The notes under the pieces: model-generated | Told to the model about the DNA's origin: nothing | The model's database searches: none | The model's input: the letters and a program-made list of their open reading frames with translations, nothing else | Shown: positions 1-11,492 of the stretch, piece after piece | Numbering within the stretch: position 1 is the stretch's first letter | How the letters are laid out: every line of letters begins with the position of its first letter | From: Erigeron canadensis | Taxonomy: Eukaryota > Streptophyta > Magnoliopsida > Asterales > Asteraceae | Length of the DNA: 64,000 nt | Direction of reading: 5' to 3' | NCBI RefSeq assembly: GCF_010389155.1 | Contig: NC_057761.1 | Span: 17,362,501 to 17,426,500 of the forward strand | Program-made: the position numbers and the translations under genes

Positions 1-852
1 TACTTGATATGTTTGATTTCATTTAATATTAAATTGTGTTCTATATTTGCATGTTTAATCCTTGAATATTTTATTAAATATTCTAAGTTGTCCTCTATCA
101 ATTAATTATATGGGAATATAATTAAACCAAGACAAATATGAGTGATTTGTTATATTCTTGAAATATATAATGGATGGTCCCACCAAACTCACATGATATC
201 CATAGTTGATGCATATCGGACTATCCCACTAGCGATTTATCACTTTATGGATCAGTGTCATTAAGTGAAATTTCTAAATGGTTACTTTATCTATCCTTAG
301 ACTTGAGATACAAGTAGGTCAGCATGTATGAATTGCACTTACTTGATATAGTTCTAACTCTCCTGAATAAGGGAGTACATAAAGGGCTATTTTCAGTAAG
401 TGTAGTGAAATATGATGACTCACACGTGTAGTCAATACAGGATTTGTTCCTTCAACTTGAAAGTTGAAGTATGATACCATTGGCGCCCTCATTAGGACTA
501 ATTAAGATGTTTGCATGGCCGTGCTGATGGTGGTGTTTTATTCTTGTCTTTATATTTATGTTGTATAAGTAACTATCTAAACTAACACACACTTTAAGGA
601 GCAGAGAACCCGGTCAATGCAATATAGCCTAGTGGTAAGTTACATGATCGTTCGCAGGGACGCGTTGCGTTACCTAATCTAGTAGTACGTGTAATTCTAG
701 TTTGTTTGGGGGTTTGTCACTAACTCCTAATAAACTAATACTTTTGACAGTAAAATAAATAAAATCTAACCACGCGCTTTGCAGCGAGAGGCTAATCTGA
801 AAATAGTTTGAAAAAAGCAAATAACAGTAATTAAATTAAAATACTTGTTTGG
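1..852. other. Unassigned AT-rich DNA left of copia A
   Basis: No reading frame of note on either strand. The last 250 bases contain a phrase ending in TCGCAGGGACGC, which faintly recalls the internal leader of Tat-type gypsy elements, but this is memory only. It is the DNA into which copia A inserted. No target-site duplication can be tested because the right end of A is missing. Confidence 0.4.
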
Positions 853-1172
853 TGTTAGAAATCCAAAAGTAGTGATACATTGTAATTTAAGTTATGGACT
901 TACTTGTTGTTAAGTCATGTGTTGATGATTTCTAAGGTTGAGGGGCTAATTGTGATAATTAGCATAGTTGATTTGTTTAGACAATAAATAGCCCTCAATT
1001 CCTTAGAAATCATAACATTAGCATAACTCTTGACATACATTCCATACGATTACACCTGAATAACACACACTTGATCCCAATTCTCTCTCAACACACACAC
1101 AAACACCGAGAACACACACTAATCAAACACCATTGTTGATGTGAATTCGAGTGATAAAATCGTGTTGTTACA
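853..1172 (+). repeat. 5' LTR of copia A (320 bp)
   Basis: Begins TGTTAGAAATCC and ends GTTGTTACA, the TG...CA form, and is followed two bases later by an iMet primer site. It aligns along its length with the LTRs of B and C (shared TAAGTC, TAGAAATCATAA and ACACACAC stretches). A TATA-like AATAAATAG lies near 985. There is no partner 3' LTR. Confidence 0.9.
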
Positions 1173-1174
1173 TT

Positions 1175-1186
1175 TGGTATCAGAGC
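1175..1186 (+). promoter_or_regulatory. Primer-binding site of copia A (tRNA-iMet)
   Basis: TGGTATCAGAGC, complementary to the 3' end of plant initiator methionine tRNA, lies two bases after the LTR end. It primes minus-strand DNA synthesis. Confidence 0.93.
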
Positions 1187-1599
1187 AAAACATTGTTTTG
1201 ATCTCGATCCATAACTGAATTCAATCACATTTAATCAAAAATCACCTTTAATTTTGTTATTTTTTGTTTCTGTTCGTTTTTGTTCTTCACTGAAAATTCA
1301 AAATTTAACCTCTCAAATCACATAAAATCACAAATGTTTGTTCACCGTTCGATTCCTCATAGTTAATAACATAATCCTCTCAAGTTTCGTATGCTAATTC
1401 GATTTGGATCAAAAGTTCAGATTTTGAGTTTTTGGCGCTAAAATTTGGGATTTGATTCTGTTGTGTTATAAGCTAAATTGTGTTAATCGGATCATTGCTG
1501 AGGTGAAAACAAACTGTTTGCAAGTGGTTTCATGTTCAAATTCTCAGAAAATCAAAAGATATTGAAGTTTTAAAAATCGTCAATGGAGGTGTTCATACT

Positions 1600-2360
1600 C
1601 AGAGGTTGAAGACGACAGTAAGATGCTAAACGATCTCATTTAGATCGTTTTAGTTTTTCTTTCCTTGGAACATACATTTCAGTGTTGTGGCTTGTAAAGC
1701 GATTCAAATTTTGATCGTTTTGACAAGTGTGGTTGTTGTGTGAAGAGTTGATTGTGGCTAACTGATCCTTTGGATTGGTTTTGATCAATTCAATTTCTTG
1801 AAAAATACACAAGTTGTTAAGAAATCCTGAAAAGAAACCAAAACGATCTCTGTTAGATCGTTTCAGTTTTCTTTGAAACCAGAACGATCTCTTTTAGATC
1901 ATTTCAAGTTTTACTTGAACATTCTCTGGTTTGTGTAATTCGTGAAGAGTTGTGTTTGGGAATCATACTACTCTTGGGTAACTGATCTTCGTGATTGGTT
2001 TTGCTCAATTCATTTCATTCCATTTCATACCAAAACTCTGCCCAAATCCTTTCAGAACTCTTAGAATCTTTCTTCTTCTGAAAATCGTTTCAGGGTAAAT
2101 CGTTTCATTCTTAATTCATTTTAGATCGTTTCAAATTAGATCGTTTCATTTCTGCACATTGAGATCATTTCATTCCTGGACATTTAGATCGTTTCATTTA
2201 CTCTTCTTCTACATCATTTCATTTTAATTCCAATTAAGATCGTTTCATTTACTCTTCTTCTACATCATTTCATTTTAATTCCAAATCAGATCGTTTCATT
2301 CTTATTTCAATTCAGATCGTTTCATTTCATTCCAAATTAGATCGTTTCATAGTTTCATAC
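1600..2360 (+). repeat. Leader repeat array of copia A (ACGATC/GATCGT words)
   Basis: The untranslated leader repeatedly contains ACGATC and GATCGTTTCA. At about 1630, 1840 and 1880 the two words face each other across a short loop, giving potential 8-10 bp RNA hairpins. From about 2100 to 2355 only the GATCGTTTCAT arm recurs. One segment of about 51 bp is tandemly duplicated (about 2187-2288). The leaders of B and C have the same layout with slightly different words. Confidence 0.8.
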
Positions 2361-2403
2361 TTTCTTCAAAATCAATTCAATTCTCAATTCAAATCAATTT
2401 CAA

Positions 2404-3711
2404 ATGACTACTTGTGAAGCATTGTCTCTAGGTATTGATACAAGACCACCAGTTCTTTATCGTGGTAACTATGGACTTTGGAAGAAAAGGTTCATGGATT
2501 ATGTGGAACGTCAGACAAATGGTCACATGCTTAAGGACTCAATCATCAATGGACTTGCTATGCATCGTCATCCTACTACCCGTACTATTTTGACTCCTGA
2601 TCTTTTGAATGCCGAACAAAGAGATCGTACTGCTGCTGACAATAGAGCTAGGTCATGCTTGTACCAAGCACTTCCTGATGAGATCTATGGCTCAGTTGAT
2701 TCTTACGACACAGCAAAGGAGATTTGGGATGAAGTTGCTAGACAAATGGAAGGTTCTGATGTAACCTCAACAATTCGACTGACAAATGTCTTAACTGAGT
2801 TTGACAATTTTCAGAAATCACCAAATGAATCTCTTGAGTCCGTGTACTACAGATTCTGCAATGTGATCAATGAACTGAGAAAGAACAAGGTCAAGAAAGA
2901 TGAGATTGAGCTGAACATCAAATTTATCAAAGCACTTGGTCCCGAATGGGAAGATTATGGAACTCAAATCAAGCAACATCAAGACCTGACCAAATTCACC
3001 ATTCATACTCTTTATGAATCTTTCAAGTTGAATGAGAGCAAGGTTCTGAGCAAAAATTCATTCAACAAAGTGCCAGAAGTTGTGTCTACTGATCCTTTGG
3101 CATTGGTTGTTGAACAAAAGGCGTCTGAGGCTCTTAAAAGACAAATGACTATTGTTTCTTCGTCTGATGAGGAGGGAGAAGATTACTTGACTCCAGGAGA
3201 TGGTGTTCCTGATGAATTCTACCAAGCTCTTGCCGCTGTTAACAAGCATTTCAAGAAAAAGTATTTCAAAGTGAGGCCAACTAACAACAATCTTCGAACT
3301 TCATCAACAAGTGCATTTCCAAAGAAGGAACAATATTATCACAAGAGTTTTGAACAAGGTGAAACAACTGTTTCCAAGAAAAGAGACAAGAAAGCAGAAA
3401 ATGAGAAACAAATCATGGAAAAAGAAAAGACATCTGACAAAAAGTGTTACAACTGTGGAATTCCTGGTCATTTTGCTGTGGATTGCAAGCTGCCTCGTAA
3501 GAAGGATTATGCATACTACAAGCAGAAGATGCTTCTAGCAAAGCAAGTTGAAGTCGGTCAAGCCTTGATTGCTGAAGATGACAAGTGGCTTTTGCTTACT
3601 GATGATGAAGATGAAGATCTGTCTGCCAATGTATGTTTCATGGCAAGGTTGAGCAAAGACAAAGTGTTGGAGGCTGACAACACTGACGAGGAATATCCCG
3701 ATGAGAGGTAA
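2404..3711 (+). CDS. gag: Gag of copia A, frameshifted at its end
   Basis: The 435-residue product starts at the ATG that matches the gag start of B and C. The N-terminal half has the retrotransposon gag helical region, with the WKKRFMDYV stretch near residue 26. A CCHC zinc knuckle, CX2CX4HX4C, sits near residues 348-361 and would bind the RNA genome in the virus-like particle. An acidic DDEDED segment follows. The frame closes with a TAA where B and C remain open: A lacks one base in CCCGATGAGAGGTAAAT compared with B. The GTAAAT here is the candidate splice donor discussed in the findings. The missing base also puts the donor out of phase with pol in A only. Confidence 0.88.
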   Translation: MTTCEALSLGIDTRPPVLYRGNYGLWKKRFMDYVERQTNGHMLKDSIINGLAMHRHPTTRTILTPDLLNAEQRDRTAADNRARSCLYQALPDEIYGSVDSYDTAKEIWDEVARQMEGSDVTSTIRLTNVLTEFDNFQKSPNESLESVYYRFCNVINELRKNKVKKDEIELNIKFIKALGPEWEDYGTQIKQHQDLTKFTIHTLYESFKLNESKVLSKNSFNKVPEVVSTDPLALVVEQKASEALKRQMTIVSSSDEEGEDYLTPGDGVPDEFYQALAAVNKHFKKKYFKVRPTNNNLRTSSTSAFPKKEQYYHKSFEQGETTVSKKRDKKAENEKQIMEKEKTSDKKCYNCGIPGHFAVDCKLPRKKDYAYYKQKMLLAKQVEVGQALIAEDDKWLLLTDDEDEDLSANVCFMARLSKDKVLEADNTDEEYPDER

Positions 3712-6182
3712 ATCTCGACTCTATTTTTTCATCAATTAAGGATAAAGAGTCTTGTAGAATTGCCTTATCAAACTTGATGAATCATTACACTTCTTTAGCC
3801 AACAAAAACAAGAAATTGAAAAATAGCATTGTATTTTCAAAAAGGGAGTACACAAAACTTCTTGAAGAAAATTCTAAACTACTTTTTGAGTATGATGCTA
3901 TGAAACAAGAATTTCAAAACTATAAAGAACAAATATTGGTTAAAGAATGTGAAATGAATGCGTCTCCTGACTCTAAGTTATTGGAAAAGTGTCATAATTT
4001 AGAAAAGACCATTCTTGATCTTGAAAAAGCCAATCAAGATCTTGAAGTTCAAAAGACCAATGAATGGCTTCGTGCAAATGCGAGACAAATGGATGTTGAT
4101 ATTCTGAATAAGAAGCTTCAAGAAGCTACACCAAAAACAATTGAACTTGAAAGAAAAGTTTTTGATTTAAATCATAACTGTTTTTTAAAAGGCATTGAGA
4201 TTAAAAATCTTGGAAGACAAATTGAGGAACATAAAAAGAATATACTTTTCTATCAAGAAAAGTTGTACAAAGTTGAACAAAACCCTCTTTTGGATTTCAC
4301 TGCCTATTTCAATAAGTCAAAGATTGATAGATCAGAACTTCTTCTTGGGTTGGGATTTGAGAATGTCACTCCATTGCAAAAAGCCAAAGACAAGATCGAA
4401 CCCTTGTATGATGAAAAGTTTTTGAGACTTGGTATGGTTCAACAATTCATACGTCCATTGGATGACGAATTTGAGACTGATGAAGTTGAGAAAATTCAAA
4501 ATAATAATTTTTTGGTTAATTATGATGCAATTAATACTTCTTACGAAACGAAAAAGTCATCAATTTTTGAACTAGAAGAGATCGCATCTAATTTTCAAAA
4601 CCAAGAATCTGTTGTTTCACCACCTAAACCAACTAAATTGTATGTTCCATCCACATTTTTGGAAAAATAAATAGAAGGTTTACAACAAAAGGTGGAATCT
4701 CAACAAAAACTTATTAATAATCTACAGTCTCAAAGTTCGAATTCAAAGAATGAATCAATTGTTGTTGGTATCAAGAAAGTCTGTGTGAATGTTTCTACAC
4801 AAACTGATTTCAGTCTTTTAGTAGACCATTCCACTCAGACTACTTGTGTTTCATCTACTGTTTCCTCCACCCAAACCTTGACTGATTCTTTTGAGTGTTC
4901 ATGTCAAAATGCTGCTACTGTAATAGCTGATGACTATGTGCAATCTGATTTATCCTATGACAAACTTGCGCATAGTTTAGTTTTGATATTGTACTACTTT
5001 AGGTTTTTCACTTGTGAGTTTCCTGAAGAGTTAGTTGTTCACCCTAAGCTTTGTGCTAGTATAGGTGTTGATACTTCTACTCAATTTTCTTGTGAAAACA
5101 AAGATGTGTCAGTTCAAGTTGATTTCACTCCTGAAATAACCAATAGTGTGAAGTTGGAAAACAAAACTCCTAATTTTTCAAAAATCTCTCCAGTTTCACC
5201 ATTCACCAAAAATGATTTTGATAAATTCATGGAGGGAGAATATGTTTTTGATTCTGAAACTGAGAAAAAGATTGAATCTACCAAAATCAAAGTTGAATCA
5301 AAAGAGGAATCTCCAAAATCGTTTTCCAAAGCTCCAACTTCAGATTATTCAAAGAAACGGGTTATTTCCAAACTCATCAAGACTGAACCAAAGAATGTCA
5401 CCAAACCAAGAATGAATAAGTTAAAAACAAAGTGTCCTACCCCGGAAAAGCATTTAAAACCAAACAAGATGAGACCAATCCCAAAATCAAATACAATAAA
5501 ATGAAACTTCTGGAATTCAATTCAAATGTTTCTTCGTCTAGCTCTCATTCTAGTTCAATTTCTAAAGTGTCTAAGTCTAGCTCTGTTTTTCTAACTAGGG
5601 ATACTTCAAATGGTGCAACTAGGTATAGGGATAGATATGGCTGGTTTTCTCATGATAAACCAAAGAAACAAGAAGTTTCTGCACCTTCAAAAGAGTCTAA
5701 AAAGATAAAAGTGCTTCAAAACTCTCGTTCTAATCTTCTTAGTGTCAATTCGACAAGTGGAAAGAGCTTAATTAGTGAGACTAAATGGGTAGCTAAGTCA
5801 TTAGTACCTAAGTTCACTAATGTTGATAAAAAGAAGAAAAGCTGGTAGTAAGAAGAAGCATGTTTCTGTTGAGTCAAACAATTTATCTTTTAAGTCCTCT
5901 GTGTTAAACAATGTTAATGGTGCCAAGGCTAGTCCTTGTGAAGTTGTAAACAATGTTAATTCTTGTTCTCATATGCATGGTTTGAATGCTGGTAGACATG
6001 TTACTTTTGATTCGTGTGTTAATATTTGTTTGTTTAAACCAAATGTGCTTGTTGATAATGTGCTTGTTAACAAGTATGTTGATTCAAAAACATGTTTGTA
6101 TGCATCTCCTAAGTTATACCCCCGGCCTGTATCAACTAACCATAAAGGACCCGTCTTTAAGTGGGTACCTAAAGTCGGTTAA
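3712..6182 (+). pseudogene. Gag extension of copia A: coiled coil and TQT motifs
   Basis: A broken coding stretch continues the gag frame seen intact in B. Pieces at 3774-4670, 4692-5504, 5432-5848 and 5820-6182 read in sequence. The first is a lysine/glutamate/leucine-rich coiled coil of about 200 residues. The second has the motifs STQTD (4794), STQTT (4830) and STQTL (4866), then STQF and SVQVD before 5130. After that comes a basic, serine-rich stretch. It ends in a TAA at 6180-6182 whose position is shared with B. No enzymatic domain is seen. Protein-level similarity among A, B and C suggests it was under selection in the ancestor. It is also a candidate intron (3708-6196). Confidence 0.7.
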
Positions 6183-6196
6183 ATTTTTGATTGCAG

Positions 6197-9100
6197 GAAA
6201 TAACCATCTGTGTTTGGATACTCGATTCCGGGTGTTCAAAACACATGACTAGCAATAAATCATTGCTCAAGTATTTTGTTGAAAGATTCATGGGAACTGT
6301 TCGTTTCGGAAACAACAATTTCGCTCCAATTCTAGGTTATGGAGATATTGAAAGAAACGGAATTGTCATCAAGAAAGTTCATTATGTTGAAGGCCTGAGT
6401 CATAACTTGTTCAGTGTTGGACAGTTCTGTGACAACAATCTTCAAGTTCTTTTTCGACAATCTCTATGCAAAGTCCAAACTCTAGATGGAATTGATATCC
6501 TATGCGGAGATCGTGAAGACAATCTTTTCACAATTAATCTTGATGATAACCAACCAACTGATAATATCTGTCTTGTTTCAAAAGCTACTTCGAAAAATTC
6601 TTGGTTGTGGCATAGAAGGCTTTCTCACTTGAATTATCAAACCATCAATGCTTTAGTCAACAAGCAACTTTTTGAAGGCTTGCCTGACTACAAATATGAG
6701 AGTGAGCATGTCTGTCCTTCTTGTGCAGTTGGGAAGATCAAGAGAACTTCTCATAAACCAAAGAAAACTCCACACACTTTGGCACCTCTTCATTTGCTTC
6801 ACATGGATCTTTGTGGGCCTATCAAAGTACAAAGCAGAAACGGGAAGAGATATATTCTGGTTATCATTGATGATTATTCAAGATACACTTGGGTCAAGTT
6901 TCTTGCTTCAAAAGATGAAACAACTCAAATTTTGATCGATTTCATCACTTCCACTCAAGTGAATCTTCAACTTCCTGTCCATTATATCCGTTCGGATAAC
7001 GGTACTGAGTTCAAAAATGCCATCTTCAATGAATTTTGCAAATCAAAAGGCATTACTCACCAATTCTCTGCTGTCCGAACCCCGCAACAAAATGGTGTTG
7101 TTGAAAGGAGAAACCGTATGCTGGTGGAATCAGCAAGAACAATGCTTGCTTATTCCAAGTTACCATCAAACATGTGGCCTGAAGCTGTTGACACTGCCTG
7201 TCATACTCAAAATCGGTCCATCATCAATCAGCGTCATGAGAAGACTCCTTATGAGGTTATTAACAAACGCAAACCCAACATCAATTACTTCCATATTTTT
7301 GGGTGTATCTGTTATACCTTGAATGATCGGGAAAATGTTGGAAAGTTTGAAAGGAAAGGTGACGAAAGTTACTTTGTTGGTTACTCAAAGACATCGATTG
7401 CATATCGCATCTTTAATCGTCGAACAAACACGATTCAAGAAACCATGAATGTTTGGTTTGATGAGATGTCTGGCATGATATTTGAACAAGAAAGTTTGCT
7501 ACCAACAATTAGTGATCCAAGTACTTCATGTGCTTCCTCAAGAACGTCAACCTTAGCCTCAAAATTCAAGAAATATCCAACTCCAACAAGTGAAGAGCTA
7601 GATATTCTTTTCGAAGAATTCTACAACTCAAAACCGATTCAAGAAAAGGAACCTCAAGTCATCAATGAACCAATTCCGAACAATGACCCCATTCAAACAA
7701 ATGAATCAGTTCCTGACAACAATCATGAATCATCTTCAAATTCTACAGAGCAAGAAGAATCACCTTCAAGAGATATTTATTCTCAAAAGAATGTTCAAGA
7801 ACAACCTTCTCAAATCACCCAAACAACAAATCCATCAAATACTCCAAATGTGTATGTGCCACTGGATTTTGATCATCCAAATTTTAAGGAAAGAGTTCTT
7901 CCAAGCTATGATTCCATTGCTCAACAGAACTCCGGATTTAATGATGATAATGTTGACATTCATCAACAAGATCCTCTTCCTCATGACAACAAGTGGTCAC
8001 ATATGCGCAAAGATCATCCTACAGAACAGATCATCGAAGATCCACAAGCTGGTGTTTCTACCCGTACTACAGTCAATGGGTGTCTTGTTGCACTTTCACT
8101 GAGTAACATTGAACCCAAAACCGTGTCTAAAGCTCTTTGTGATCCAGAGTGGGTTAAAGCAATGCAAGATGAATTAGCTCAGTTTGAGAGACTGAAGGTA
8201 TGGAGATTGGTTCCAAATCCAAGGAAAGAAGAACCAATTCGCACCAAGTGGATTTTCAAGAACAAGAAGGATGAAAATGGAATTGTAGTAAGGAACAAAG
8301 CTAGGTTGGTTGCAAAGGGTTACTACCAACAACCTGGTGTGGATTTCGACGAAATTTTCGCTCCTGTTGCAAGAATGGAGGCCATTCGTATATTCTTAGC
8401 TTATGCTGCATTCAGAAACTTCACAGTGTTTCAAATGGATGTGAAGACAGCATTCTTGAATGGAGAACTCAAGGAAGAAGTTTACGTGGAGCAACCTGAA
8501 GGTTTTGTTGATCCTAAGAAGCCAAACCATGTCTAGAGGTTAGACAAGGCCCTCTATGGTTTGAAGCAGGCACCCCGAGCATGGTATGATTCCTTATCTA
8601 CTTTCTTACTCAAAGGAGGCTTTACCAAAGGTACTATTGACCCTACCCTGTTTATTCGTAAGCAAGGTAAACATGTTTTACTTGTCCAAATATATGTTGA
8701 TGACATTATTTTTGGGTCAACCAGTCAATCTTTTTATCGAAATTTTTCATCTCTAATGGTCAATCATTTTGAAATGAGCATGATTGGGGAAATGAATTAT
8801 TTTTTGGGTCTACAAATCAAACAATTACCAACTGGTATTTTTATATCACAAGGTAAGTACATAAAAGATATGTTGAAAAAGTTTGAAATGACTACTTGTA
8901 CTTCAATTTCAACCCCAATGGCTGCTCGTACAAAGATTAATGCTGATAAAAATGGGAAACCATTTGACCAAAAGAGGCATAGAAGCATGATTGGTTCGTT
9001 GTTGTATCTTATAGCATCTCGCCCAGATATAATGTTTGCAACATGTATGTGTGCTAGGTATCAAGCCGCTCCGACTGATTTACATTACCAAGCTGTGAAA

Positions 9101-9640
9101 CGAATTTTTCGTTATCTAAAGGGTACACCCAATCTTGGTCTCTGGTATCCAAGGGATACTGGATTCAATTTAACTGCCTATTCAGATGCAGATCATGCAG
9201 GTTGTAAGCTTGATCGCAAGAGCACATCTGGTACTTTACAATTCTTAGGGGATAAGATTGTAAGTTGGTCATCCAAGAAGCAAAATTGTGTATCACTGTC
9301 AACAGCGGAAGCTGAATATGTGGCTGCTGCTAGTTGTTGTGCTCAAGTGTTATGGATGAAAACACAACTTACCGACTATGGTCTGAAATATGATCGTGTC
9401 CCTATCTATTGTGATTCACAAAGTGCCATTGCAATTGCTGTCAACTCAATCAATCACTCACGCTCAAAGCACATTGATGTGAGATATCATTTTCTCAAAG
9501 ATCATGTTGAGAAAGGTGACATCGAACTCTACTTCGTGGGAACTGACTACCAACTCGCTGATTTGTTTACAAAACCACTGGACGAAAAGAGGTTTAATTT
9601 CTTAATCTCTAAACTTGGTATGCTAAATCTTGATCCTTAA
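6197..9640 (+). pseudogene. pol: Pol of copia A: PR-IN-RT-RNase H, one nonsense codon
   Basis: Domains in order: aspartic protease with DSGCSKHM near 6224; integrase zinc-binding H-H-C-C ending CPSCAVGK near 6720; integrase core with [15 protein letters not shown] and NGVVERRN supplying the D, D and E; RT with [11 protein letters not shown] near 8435 and the YVDDIIFG box near 8695; RNase H with [16 protein letters not shown] and [12 protein letters not shown] at 8534-8536 replaces the TAC of C and interrupts RT. There is no ATG at the protease end, and a TGA lies two codons upstream of 6197. Expression therefore needs fusion to gag by splicing or some other mechanism. Without the TAG this would be close to a full-length pol. 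Confidence 0.9.
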
Positions 9641-11275
9641 TTACCTTTACCATGGAAGGAATTCTTGATTCATTTTTAAAAAATAATAAAAATTGAAAAA
9701 CCAAAAATCAAATACAAAAATATAAAATTTTGAAAAATAACAAAAAGATTTTCTTAAATTTTTTTCTTTTTACTTCAAAGTGGTTTACATATACTCTGTA
9801 TGTAACCCGTGCTTAAATGATGTATTTATTACTTCGTGGCTTATGCACACTCAGTGTATAACCCGTGCTTATTTGTGTTATTTATTTTATAAATAGCTTG
9901 CATATACTCTGTATGCAACCCAATTTTAAATAAAGAAAAATTATTTATGTTTCAAAATTGAAATTAATTCATGTTGTTATACATATAAATTGATATAGGA
10001 TAACATGGAATTGAACGCCTTTGTGTACTTCCAAGTGGTCTTATATGAATGTATATGTGTAATACAAGATGTTGATTGCAATTTTGTTACACTTGTTTCA
10101 AAAACTCTCAATTGTTGATATGAGAAGCAAACGATTGAACGCCCTTTTGTACTCCTAAATTATCTCATCTTGAACAATTGATTGAGTTCACTTTTCATAA
10201 AACCTGTTTTGATTCCACACAAATCATTTTTGCTCCACCTTTGTCTATGAAAATCCTTTTGCTCTATCTTTGTATAGATTAAGGGGGAGTTTGTGATTTC
10301 AAATCTCTTTCACAACTTCAAATGTGTTGTTTAAAATTTTCTTTTCACATTTGATGATTTTTTTTCAAAACATTTGCTTCAAAAGAAGTTCGGTGTTTAG
10401 TTTGCACATGAGTGACTAGTTTTTTTTTTTCTCAAAATTCTACTCCATGGATTTCGTCATTGCCGATGAGTTCTAACCCCGAAGTTTTCACTTCTTTCAT
10501 TAGATAGTGAGGGTATTTGTGAGTGATGATGAATTTGTGCAACTAAGTTGGAGGGAGTACAGTCGAAAAGTGAGAGGTTATGGTGATAATGTTGTGAGAA
10601 AAGGGTTAAAAGAATTGATACCCTTCCCTAAAATTCTCAAATCGTCGGGTAAAACACATTTCTATCGGATGTCATTTGTTGATATCTCGATATTGAAGAA
10701 GCCTTCATGGACCCAGTGAAGCGATGCACATCTTTACCTAACCACTCAAGTGTTTCTTAACAAATGCTTGTTTTATTTCTCACGGAGATTTTCTCATTTC
10801 TATTGACTCTTCATTTGGAAGACGTTGATATTGAAAAAGGGTGACACTCTGCTCCAGTCCCCAACTTCATTTGATCACTTTGTGTCTAGAGCTCTCGTGA
10901 TTGATCATTTATTTGATCGTTCTTCATTCTTTAGGACACATTTGCGTCATATCTTTGTGATATATATGCTTATCTTTGTGATATTGCCGGAACATTTGTA
11001 GTGATATCTTAATTGATATTTCACGATGATCAAATGGAAATCCTACCATTGCTAACATCATTTCCAGCTTTGAACGTAGGTCTCATAATTACATTTTTGA
11101 AATTATTGAGTTAACAAGAAGTCTATTGTGACCTTGGATTTTTCCTAAAAGTCTTTAAGGATAGTAGAACATGGTTATCGAACGCTTAGGTGACACTGAT
11201 CATGGTTTACATTCTTTGAAGCATTCTTGAGCTTGAAAAGCCAAAAGAACGAACTATGTTAGAGGTTTGCTTTGT
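9641..11275 (+). other. Non-coding 3' tail of copia A
   Basis: There is no conserved frame; short open stretches here are disrupted in B and C. Contents: three copies of a small hairpin word TACATATACTCTGTATGTA with variants (9783-9920), two GAACGCC(T/C)TTTGTGTAC-type repeats near 10013 and 10138, and an internal polypurine tract at 10279-10295. The homology to the tail of B ends near 11275. Confidence 0.7.
10279..10295 (+). promoter_or_regulatory. Internal polypurine tract in the tail of copia A
   Basis: TTAAGGGGGAGTTTGTG is nearly identical to the tract that abuts the 3' LTR of B, but lies about 640 bases after the pol stop with no LTR behind it. The same sequence is at the same place in B (51951) and C (40342, minus). 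Confidence 0.7.
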
Positions 11276-11492
11276 ACTCCTTAATAATTGTAAGACTTTG
11301 AGGCTACATGCCTTGGATTATTTCTTTATGGACTTGATTGTAATAAGCTATTGTAGCACTGTTATGACTTGAACTCATACTTTTGGGAATATATTTATTA
11401 TATTCTATCTCATTTAGCAGTATCTATGTAATTCCATGTCGTGCAGTACTTTTCATAACACCTCATGTTTCCGCCAACGGTGGGGTGTTACA
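11276..11492 (-). repeat. Gypsy LTR fragment
   Basis: The right end reads GGTGGGGTGTTACA, the reverse complement of TGTAACACCCCACC. This is the terminal form used by the G1 and F gypsy LTRs in this window. The left end meets the truncated tail of copia A without a recognisable terminus, so this is a broken LTR end. The strand is taken by treating TGTAACACCC as the LTR start and is uncertain. Confidence 0.55.

Larger units (their letters stand above)
853..11275 (+). mobile_element. Copia retrotransposon A (SIRE-like), 3' end missing
   Basis: Ty1/copia order is visible: 5' LTR, iMet primer site, long leader, gag with CCHC knuckle, gag extension, protease, integrase, reverse transcriptase, RNase H, then a long non-coding tail. 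It is the same family as B and C in this window. Domain order and an integrase N-terminus beginning [10 protein letters not shown] suggest the SIRE lineage. The tail follows that of B until about 11275, where B continues another 1.2 kb to its 3' LTR, so A has lost that tail and the 3' LTR. Coding is broken by a 1-nt deletion at the end of gag, stops in the extension and a TAC to TAG change in RT. It cannot be autonomous as it stands. Confidence 0.9.

Noticed and set aside
1..852. Assignment of the left edge to a particular retroelement
   Set aside because: Only a faint leader-like phrase was seen; no LTR end, primer site or coding motif supports a name.
2818..3249. Open frames on the strand opposite to the copia A gag
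   Set aside because: They lie entirely within gag on the other strand, have no domain features and have no counterpart preserved across B and C.
6180..6200. Programmed frameshift or stop readthrough between Gag extension and Pol
   Set aside because: The distance and therefore the frame offset between the stop and pol differs between A and B/C, and no slippery heptamer is visible. Splicing explains the pattern better.
10507..10719. A 70-residue open frame in the copia A tail
   Set aside because: The homologous stretches in B (about 52150-52340) and C (about 39980-40190) contain frame-breaking indels, so it was not selected as protein.
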